Origin: Myxococcales bacterium
GTDB taxonomy: Bacteria > Myxococcota > Polyangia > Polyangiales > Polyangiaceae
Length of the DNA stretch: 31,097 nucleotides
Assembly (NCBI GenBank): GCA_003151595.1
Contig: PLXW01000109.1
Location: 56,244 to 87,340, forward strand
Direction of reading: 5' to 3'
Shown here piece by piece: positions 21,082 to 31,097 of the stretch (position 1 is the stretch's first letter; each line of letters opens with the position of its first letter). The notes below the pieces were generated by a model that ran no database searches, was not told the origin of the DNA, and saw only the letters and a list, made by a program, of their open reading frames with translations. Made by a program: the position numbers and the translations under genes.

Positions 21082-23880
21082 TCACTCTTCCTCGAAATCC
21101 GCCGTCCTGAACTTCAACGTCGCCGAGTTCTCCTTCACGATCCTCACGGTCTTCGTGTCGAAGCCATCCCCCCGGCGGGCTTCGATGTCGACGGTGACGC
21201 TCACCTCGGTGCCGTACTGAGCGCTGAAGTGCTCGATGACGCTCTGCACGACCTCGGTGAAGCTCCCGATCGGATCGGGGACGTCGATGCTCACCGTGCC
21301 GTGGAAGCGGCGGAGGGTGGCCGCCACCGGGGGGCTCGACCCCTTGCCACCTCTCGTCGAGGGGACCGGGGGCTGCGGGCGTTCGCTGCCCGTCGTTGAT
21401 GTCGGACGCACCGGGATCGGGGTCCCCGGCTTGTGTTGAACCGCCGCCGCCGCATCAGGCCGGACGAGAACTGCGGCGTCGTCCAGGTAAGCGGTGCCGG
21501 CGTGTCCGAAGAGCAGCCCCTCGAGGATCCCGTCCTTCTCACGGGCGGCGTAGCCGAACCATTCCGTGTGGCCCAAGCCGTTCTGTACGGTCTGGAGAAA
21601 CACCGCGCTGTCCTGGAGGCGCGGCATGTAGAGGTACCGGCAGGTGTCGGGCCAGACCTTGTTGATCGAGACCGTCGGCTTGTCGTCTTTCCAGAACCAC
21701 TTGGTCAGCAGCGCGGCCAGATGGGGCGGGGCCCACGTCCTGATGATCCACTCCCGCTCCCGTGCCGCGATCTCGATGGCCTTCTCGTAGGACGAACCGG
21801 AGAGGGCCAGCGTCTCGTCCTCCCAGTGGACCGTCGAGAGCCCCCCCTCGGCCTCGGGATCCTGCATCGGGACGAGCAGCAGCCGGTAGGTCTCCTTGAT
21901 GCTGCCGTCGACCCGAGCGCTCGCGTCGTCCCGGTTCTTCTTCGCCTCGTCCTCGAGGTGCCTATTGAGTGCGAGCTGGCCGGCGTCCTTCACGACCGAC
22001 TCCCACGCCAGGTAGCGCTTCACCTGGTCGCGGAGGGTCTGGGCCGCCAGGCCGTCGGGGACCAAGAAGAGGATGCGGTTCTGGAACTCGCGGGGCTTGT
22101 CGCCGTGCTTCGAGAGGATTTCCGCCGCCGCCCGTACGGCCAGGCTATCCCCGTCCTTACGCTTGTGAGCGTGATCGGGATCGAGAACAACAAGCCGCAG
22201 GTCCACCTTGTCGGGGATGTCCTTCCCCTCGCGGAACACGTGGACCGCCGAGCAAAGGCTGCTCTTCACGAGCTTCTGCAGCCGCCCCTCCACCTCCGGG
22301 TAGACGTCGAGCTTGTTGTCGAACCGCAGCATCCGGTCCTCCATCTCGCGACGGAGGTTCGGGCGCAGGTCGAACCAGAAGCGATCGTGCCCCGAGTAGA
22401 GGTAGTGGAGCTGGTCGGAGAGGCGGCGAATGGCGTCGTCGTACTTGGAGACGGACTGACCCGGCTGGGCGCACCCCAGGCGGACACGCTCGATCCCGAT
22501 CCCCCGCACCTTCTGCTCCGCCACCGACGGAGCGCTGCCGAGGAAGATGGTCCTCGCCACACGTCGGCAGGCTTGCAAGGCGCCGAGCGCCGGGGTGGTG
22601 TCGTCAATGCGGCGTGGGTTGGCATTGGTGCCGTCGACGTCCTTGTCGAGGATCGGGTCCCACCCCGCCGGCAGGTACTTCACCAGCTCGTTGCGGACGG
22701 TCAGGTCGTCGAGCGGGATGGAGCCCGGGAGGATCAGGAAGTCCCGGTTGTCCCCCCGCCAGAGTGAGTGGACGAGCCGGGCCATCAGGCGGAGCACGCC
22801 GCGGGTCCGCTGGAACTTCGGCAGGGTCGACCAGTCCTCGTAGAACCGCTCGAAGACCTCGGGGTGGATCGGGTAACTCGCCTTCAAACGACGGAGGTAG
22901 GCGGCATCGCGAACCTCGGCAGGGAACTTCTCGGCCTCCTGCGTGTAGAGATCCGCGAAGGCCCGACACACCTCGTCCCTGGCGCCGTCGTTCTGTACGG
23001 GTCCGAAGAGCCGGCGACGCACGATCTCGAACGCCTCGTCGGTTCCGACCGGCTTCCACACGGCCTCGATGCGGCCGAAGATCTTCTGCACAGCGTCCAG
23101 GGCCTGCATACCGAGCTGGTCGCCGACCTCCATCATGCTCTCGGGCAACGACGCGAGCACCATCGCGTTCGGCACCCTCGACGCCGTCTCGGTAAGCGCC
23201 TGCAGGAACGAGAGGTTCGAGTTGAACGTGCCCCCCTTGTAGCTCTTCCCCGGCTCGAGCTGCCGCAGGTAGGCCACGGTCTCGTCCATCAGAACCACCG
23301 CCGGCCCGTGCTTCTCGAACAGCCTGCCGAGGACGTCCTTCCCCGGAGACGTGCCGTCCTTGTCAGATGCGGCGACGAGCTCGTAGCCATCCTCACCGCC
23401 GAGCTGCCAGGCGAGCTCCCCCCATAGAGTGTTCGCCTTGACCTTCCCGTGCTCGCGGGGATGAGACGGGGCCAGCGCGTTGCCGTCGAGGACGGCGACA
23501 CGGGCCTTCACGAGCTCCTTCACCTTGGCCTTGTCGAGGAGCTCCGGGATGCCGAGCATCTTCTTTGCCGGGACCTTGCCAGAGGCCACGTGCAAGACGG
23601 CCATCATCGTGTGCGTCTTGCCGCCGCCGAACGCGGTCTGGAGCTGCACGACCGGATCGCCGCCCTTGCCTGCGAGCCGCTTCACCACCGACTGAAGGAG
23701 GAGACTCATCCCCTCCGTGATCACCGTGCGCTCGAAGAACTTCTCCGGGTCCTGGTATTCCGGTGGCGCCAGGCCCAGGACGACCTTCGTGAGGTCGGCG
23801 GCGAAGGACGCGTCTTGGAAGGTGCCCTCCAGGACGTCCTCGTGCGGGGTGATGACATCGCGCCAGGATTTGAGGGTCAT
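21082..23880 (-). CDS. DUF499-family AAA-type ATPase
   Basis: 932 residues from the ATG at 23880. Walker A is FGGGKTH at about 84-90 (after QTA), Walker B is PAVVLMDE at about 193-200, followed by TVAYLRQL. These, and the N-terminal opening ([24 protein letters not shown]), are typical of the DUF499/COG1483 ATPase family. Such ATPases accompany DUF1156 methylases in defence loci and are related to the BrxC/PglY ATPases of BREX, where they are needed for both modification and exclusion. A Pro-rich linker (about 840-870) separates a small C-terminal beta domain ([20 protein letters not shown]). It begins 21 bp after the methylase gene. Partner specificity is unknown. Confidence 0.9.
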   Translation of the reverse strand: MTLKSWRDVITPHEDVLEGTFQDASFAADLTKVVLGLAPPEYQDPEKFFERTVITEGMSLLLQSVVKRLAGKGGDPVVQLQTAFGGGKTHTMMAVLHVASGKVPAKKMLGIPELLDKAKVKELVKARVAVLDGNALAPSHPREHGKVKANTLWGELAWQLGGEDGYELVAASDKDGTSPGKDVLGRLFEKHGPAVVLMDETVAYLRQLEPGKSYKGGTFNSNLSFLQALTETASRVPNAMVLASLPESMMEVGDQLGMQALDAVQKIFGRIEAVWKPVGTDEAFEIVRRRLFGPVQNDGARDEVCRAFADLYTQEAEKFPAEVRDAAYLRRLKASYPIHPEVFERFYEDWSTLPKFQRTRGVLRLMARLVHSLWRGDNRDFLILPGSIPLDDLTVRNELVKYLPAGWDPILDKDVDGTNANPRRIDDTTPALGALQACRRVARTIFLGSAPSVAEQKVRGIGIERVRLGCAQPGQSVSKYDDAIRRLSDQLHYLYSGHDRFWFDLRPNLRREMEDRMLRFDNKLDVYPEVEGRLQKLVKSSLCSAVHVFREGKDIPDKVDLRLVVLDPDHAHKRKDGDSLAVRAAAEILSKHGDKPREFQNRILFLVPDGLAAQTLRDQVKRYLAWESVVKDAGQLALNRHLEDEAKKNRDDASARVDGSIKETYRLLLVPMQDPEAEGGLSTVHWEDETLALSGSSYEKAIEIAAREREWIIRTWAPPHLAALLTKWFWKDDKPTVSINKVWPDTCRYLYMPRLQDSAVFLQTVQNGLGHTEWFGYAAREKDGILEGLLFGHAGTAYLDDAAVLVRPDAAAAVQHKPGTPIPVRPTSTTGSERPQPPVPSTRGGKGSSPPVAATLRRFHGTVSIDVPDPIGSFTEVVQSVIEHFSAQYGTEVSVTVDIEARRGDGFDTKTVRIVKENSATLKFRTADFEEE

Positions 23881-23901
23881 GTTCTTTTAGTCCGATTGTG
23901 G

Positions 23902-26805
23902 CTAGACGAGTTCGAGCTGCGTTCCGGTGTGTCCCACCTTGTTGCTCTCCCCGACGATTGCCGGCCATGACTTCACAAGCTCGTTGTAAGGCCCAGCGTC
24001 CTCGGCCCATTTTTGGCGTTCGCAAATGGTATAGAGACGGTAGGCGAGCTGCCGAATCGCATCCTGCTTGTCGGGCATCCGAGCCAGGAGCACTCCTGCC
24101 TCATGCTCGCTCTCGCCGAGGGCACGGCACATGTGGTGGCACGCTTCCCATATTGAGAGCCGAATATCCTTCGCCGGGTCCCAGACCTTCGGATAATCTT
24201 TGATTCGGAACAGGCGGACTTTACCCTTGCTGGCCGACACAACACCCGATTCTTCTACCCTGTCGACCGCAGTACCCTTCGCACGAGCTAGGACGTCCGC
24301 TTCTCCGAAAGGCCCCGACTCGAAGCCTCGTTGCTGAAACCAGCCGATGCAAAAGCGGGTATCCGCATCTAGGTCGCCTTCCGCGTGAGCAAAATAGTCG
24401 TCCACCGCCTTGTTGATGTAGACAAGCGCACTGTGCACGCTCATCGGCGCACCGTCCGCCTCCAGTACGGCCTCGTACATGGAATACACGGCCATTCCTG
24501 GTCCGATTGCCGCCTGCGCTAGATCGACAGGGGCGATTGACGCCTCCGGGTCCGCCGTCATCACGCGAAGTGCATCCGGAAGTACACGCTCAAGTCGCCG
24601 GAGGAAGTCCTTGCGCGTCACCGTGACTGCATCTTTGGCCCGCGGCCGGCAAACGAGCACAATACTCGAGGCCAGCGCGTTGGACCCGGCACCTCTTAGG
24701 CGTCCCGACCCTTCGGTTCGCACCGGCCACGTGCCGACAATCGCGAATCCGGCAGCCATAACGGCTCGAAGGAACGTCTCCCACCCGCTCGAACTGGTGC
24801 CGTCGAGGTCTGTGTCAGACTGCTTGAAGGCGTAGTAGATCGTGACCGGCGCCCATAGATGTGCCTCCCCGCGAAGACGTTCCAGTGCACGAGTCATACC
24901 TTCCAGGAAGAATGCCTCGGCCTTTTCTTTGCCACCATGACGATATGAAGTTGCGACAAGCTCTTCGCTCTTCGGTACTTCAATCGTGCCGAAAAGTTGG
25001 GGCAGGACGGGCCTAAGGGCTCGCCGTAACCATACGTAGAAGAAGTCTGACAAGTCAGCGTACGGGATATTGTCGTAGTACGGAGGATCGGTGGATATCA
25101 CCTTGCCAAGGCTAATCGATTGGGTCTGGGCGTCCTGCTGCGTGGCGTAGCCTCGCCCGACGGCGGGACACGCAACAATCGCCATCGCCCCCTTTTCCAG
25201 AGCTGTCCCCAGACTGCCCCCGGCGTCAGCGAACGGATTCGCCTCCGCGAAGTCCCAAACCATCGCGAGAGCCTGCCGAGCGAACGTCTCTCGGAAGGCC
25301 CCCCGATCACTCATCCAGCTAGCGAGTGTGGACCCAATGTTCGCCACCTTAGAAATCGCGAACGAGAGATAAATCGCGATTGCATCTGCATATGCTGCTG
25401 CCCCGCTGCCGCCCTCGTCGAACCGAGTTGCGTCTCCGCCGTGAGAACGTTGTCCTTCCTTCTCGACCTTGGTGCGGACTTCGGACACTAGTTGTGAGAT
25501 CGTGTCCATGAACACCAACTGACGATCAGTAAACAGGTCCGACCAACTCGTGAGCCCGTATAGATATGGGGTAAATGCGCGAGCGTCTTCGACAAGTTTC
25601 CCAGACGGCTTCCAGGTCGGCTTCGCGTTCCGCGCAGCAGCCTCCATCTCCGGTGTCGGGGAAACGTAGACTCGGCCACTTTCGGCGCCAACAACCATCG
25701 CTAGCATCCGAGTCCCTAGTCGCCCGGCACGCGCCTCGCTCTTCACATAGTCGGGCGCAATTGCCGCTCCCGACATCAGGCACCGGAAATTGGCTCCACG
25801 GGCGAGCTTTGTCCCGTTTTCTGCCGCTACCGGAGGCGTGCCGCAGCGAATTGTGAAGTCGTAACAGCTCTTGGTTACGTGGGGATCGAGCCATACCTCA
25901 TGCCCCGCCTTCGTATAGAGCAAGAACGTCGAGGCGAGTGGTACGTCGATACTTGCGAATGCCGGATTTGGGCTCTTCACAGTCCTGGCCCATAACCATG
26001 CAATCACTGGCAATGTTTCGCCCACGAGAGCCTTCAGGTCCGGCCTTCCCCTCGCAATTTCTCCCGTAATCTTGATTTTTGGGTAGAGGTGACCGACACG
26101 CTTCTCCGCCTCGTCGCGCATCCACGTGCCGTACCGACGCACATCCTCCGCGAGCCCTCTTGCTCCCGACCAATCCTCCGCCGCCTGGGCGCTCGTCTGG
26201 CTCTCCTCCTTGGGCACCGGCCCAATCGGCGGCCTCCCGGCAAATCTTGGCGGAATCTCGATCAGCGCTTTGTTGATCAAGACTGCGACAGGATTGAGGT
26301 CGCTCGCGTACGACTCGAGCCCGAGTCGCTGCGCTTCAAGCGGGATCGCCCCACCTCCCGCGAACGGGTCGTGGAACGCCGGGAGTCTGTTCGGATCGAA
26401 CAATGTCTTCGCATCCGGGTGGTTCTTGTTCGCCTCGCAGGTCTCCTTCCACGAGGCACGGATCTCCTTCCGTGCACGTTCCAAAATCTCTTCGTTCGTC
26501 GTGTTCTCCCATTGCACGAGTTGGGAGAGCAGCTTGAAGAGCTCGTTGCGCTTCTTCGTGATTGCGCCTTTGATCTGGTTCTTCGCTAGCTCTTCCTCGG
26601 TGTACTTCCACGAGGGGTCGTTCACGAGCTGAGCAAAGAGAACGGCTCTTGCTGCCGCGAGCGGGCGGCGAGCCCACCAAAGGTGGAGCGTCGAAGGATG
26701 TCCGTGGCGGATCGATTTCTCGCGGGCAGCCGCCCTGTTGATGTCGTCGAGCGGAAGCGCGACCTCGATGAGTTTCTTGGGTGCGACAATGGGCGGTATG
26801 GACAT
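23902..26805 (-). CDS. DUF1156-type adenine-specific DNA methyltransferase (COG1743)
   Basis: 967 residues from the ATG at 26805. The N-terminal DUF1156 segment is clear ([38 protein letters not shown], about 12-55). The SAM-binding motif is DPFAGGG at 146-152, and the catalytic DPPY is at 573-576 ([22 protein letters not shown]), as in N6-adenine methylases. Members often have Cys-pair zinc ribbons; here the corresponding places read SPNPAF (279-284) and CLMSG (342-346), so the ribbons are incomplete. This enzyme should mark host DNA so that the system spares it. Codon use looks less GC-biased than in its helicase and DUF499 neighbours. 8 bp from the helicase stop. Confidence 0.9.
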   Translation of the reverse strand: MSIPPIVAPKKLIEVALPLDDINRAAAREKSIRHGHPSTLHLWWARRPLAAARAVLFAQLVNDPSWKYTEEELAKNQIKGAITKKRNELFKLLSQLVQWENTTNEEILERARKEIRASWKETCEANKNHPDAKTLFDPNRLPAFHDPFAGGGAIPLEAQRLGLESYASDLNPVAVLINKALIEIPPRFAGRPPIGPVPKEESQTSAQAAEDWSGARGLAEDVRRYGTWMRDEAEKRVGHLYPKIKITGEIARGRPDLKALVGETLPVIAWLWARTVKSPNPAFASIDVPLASTFLLYTKAGHEVWLDPHVTKSCYDFTIRCGTPPVAAENGTKLARGANFRCLMSGAAIAPDYVKSEARAGRLGTRMLAMVVGAESGRVYVSPTPEMEAAARNAKPTWKPSGKLVEDARAFTPYLYGLTSWSDLFTDRQLVFMDTISQLVSEVRTKVEKEGQRSHGGDATRFDEGGSGAAAYADAIAIYLSFAISKVANIGSTLASWMSDRGAFRETFARQALAMVWDFAEANPFADAGGSLGTALEKGAMAIVACPAVGRGYATQQDAQTQSISLGKVISTDPPYYDNIPYADLSDFFYVWLRRALRPVLPQLFGTIEVPKSEELVATSYRHGGKEKAEAFFLEGMTRALERLRGEAHLWAPVTIYYAFKQSDTDLDGTSSSGWETFLRAVMAAGFAIVGTWPVRTEGSGRLRGAGSNALASSIVLVCRPRAKDAVTVTRKDFLRRLERVLPDALRVMTADPEASIAPVDLAQAAIGPGMAVYSMYEAVLEADGAPMSVHSALVYINKAVDDYFAHAEGDLDADTRFCIGWFQQRGFESGPFGEADVLARAKGTAVDRVEESGVVSASKGKVRLFRIKDYPKVWDPAKDIRLSIWEACHHMCRALGESEHEAGVLLARMPDKQDAIRQLAYRLYTICERQKWAEDAGPYNELVKSWPAIVGESNKVGHTGTQLELV

Positions 26806-26813
26806 TGGGTGGG

Positions 26814-30305
<3,492 letters not shown>

Positions 30306-30693
30306 TCGGCGAGGCTCCCGCCCGTCACGTTGCGGGTGACACGAGGTGAAGGATCGTTTCGACGGGATTGCGGGGCAAAAGGCACAGCGCGCGATGGTAA
30401 CTCCATCCGGTAGGATCACTGGCGCGCATCAGACGCGTCGCTTCGGCACAGCACCGCCGCGAGATGAGCGCGACGCCTGGGCGCGCGAACGGGAAGTGAG
30501 GAGCGCCGCGTTCTTCCAACGGGGCGGGGGCCCGGCCTGCTCCGCGTAGATCCCGCGAATTCTGTAGGCTCGCGGACCCCCACGGCCGCGTTGGTCGTCG
30601 CGCGCAAGCATTGTGCCTGCGGCGCGGGCGGTCGCTGGCCTACACAGAGGTCCCGATGCCGGAGTTTCTTGCCCGAGGCCCTGTGGCGCCCCA
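30306..30693. other. Upstream region of the defence operon
   Basis: 388 bp between the exonuclease gene and the helicase start. I see no convincing gene. It contains a small inverted pair GTCAC(7)GTGAC at 30324-30340, about 20 bp upstream of the helicase start, which could be an operator. A promoter for the defence operon should be here but I cannot point to a clear -35/-10. Confidence 0.4.
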
Positions 30694-31097
30694 TCAGCAG
30701 CGTTCCTCGGCATGGGATGCTCTTCCGTTCGCCCGCAACACGATCGCCGCGCACGCCGCCGCATCCGACGCGGCGTCGTGATGCTCGAGCGTCAGCCCCA
30801 GCCGCTTCGCCACCACCGCGAGCCCCGTCGGGTAGATCCCGAGCGCTCGCCGCGCCATCTGCACGGTGCACTCGAACCGCAACCCGACCGGCGTGATCCC
30901 CGACCGCGCGCAGCATGCGCGCAACACGCCCTCGTCGAAGGGCGCGTTGTGCGCTGCCACGAAGTCAACGCCGCGGCACATCCCCGCGATCACGGGCCAC
31001 ACGTCCGCGAACTTCCGTGCCGTCGCCACGTGCCTCCACGCGATGCCGTGGAGGTAGGTGAACTCGAACCGTCGCGTCCACGGTCGAATGAGCCGGT
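30694..31097 (-). CDS. DnaQ-like 3'-5' exonuclease, 5' end cut by window edge
   Basis: The frame stays open from the window edge to a stop at 30694; about 134 residues are visible. It reads RLIRP...FTYLHGIAWRHVATARKFADVWPVIAG, then the ExoII-like FVAAHNAPFDEGVL and the ExoIII part LGLTLEHHDAASDAAACAAI, with the H-x-A-x(2)-D-A-x(3) pattern of DEDDh exonucleases. The N-terminal D-x-E motif lies outside the window. A short in-frame GTG start at 31029 is rejected because upstream residues match the family. It degrades DNA or RNA 3'-5'. It shares strand with the defence operon but is 388 bp away, so probably a separate unit. Confidence 0.8.
   Translation of the reverse strand, partial: RLIRPWTRRFEFTYLHGIAWRHVATARKFADVWPVIAGMCRGVDFVAAHNAPFDEGVLRACCARSGITPVGLRFECTVQMARRALGIYPTGLAVVAKRLGLTLEHHDAASDAAACAAIVLRANGRASHAEERC

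Overview
The window looks like a chromosomal segment from a high-GC, delta-proteobacterial type of organism, most likely a myxobacterium (Myxococcota, Polyangiales-like). This rests on the strong G/C third-position bias, the Ala/Arg/Pro-rich linkers and the small paralogous protein families. No rRNA, tRNA, CRISPR array or transposase was seen. Nearly all genes lie on the minus strand.

Region 1 (1-15706, all minus strand) is one long, tightly packed operon. Neighbours are commonly joined by ATGA, GTGA or, unusually, CTGA stop/start overlaps. From the upstream end it encodes a small membrane-like protein, a His/Pro-rich protein with a C-terminal beta domain, a transglutaminase-like Cys peptidase, a membrane-anchored LysM protein, a 679-residue protein with 40-residue repeats, a beta-rich protein resembling phage structural proteins, and a murein-hydrolase-like protein with a C-terminal membrane anchor. 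Next come another membrane-anchored protein, two paralogous helical proteins and a small acidic-tailed protein. Then come three paralogous coiled-coil proteins, two of which carry domains of the 'polyvalent protein' type (DUF3560; Zn-finger plus LPD29-like). Last are an NlpC/P60-like peptidase, a patatin phospholipase and a lipoprotein that runs off the left edge. No portal, terminase, HK97 capsid or tail gene is visible. My reading is an undescribed virus-like or transfer element, possibly tailless, whose packaging and replication genes would lie outside the window. That is inference.

Region 2 (15707-16870) is a divergent control region with two triplets of 13-bp-spaced GCGACGC repeats. It drives the operon leftward and an HTH regulator rightward.

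Region 3 (16933-19458) is accessory and partly decayed. It holds a small disordered protein, a pair made of a small HTH protein and a TIR/deoxyribosyltransferase-like protein, a glycosyltransferase pseudogene whose first frameshift is an exact 8-bp tandem duplication, and a gene-free stretch with a 25-bp inverted repeat.

Region 4 (19459-30305, minus strand) is a five-gene defence operon. An SNF2-type helicase with a C-terminal DUF3883/IEVKG domain is followed by a DUF1156 (COG1743) adenine methyltransferase and a DUF499 AAA ATPase. The first three genes resemble the helicase/methylase/ATPase core of BREX type 3 or DISARM-like systems, but PglZ, BrxA and the DISARM DrmA/B genes are absent here. 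Directly behind them, with a 43-bp gap, sits a complete two-gene CBASS: a CD-NTase and a Cap15-type 2TM-beta-barrel effector. The layout suggests a methylation-based first line of defence with an abortive-infection back-up in the same transcription unit.

Region 5 (30694-31097) is the C-terminal part of a DnaQ-like 3'-5' exonuclease cut by the right edge.
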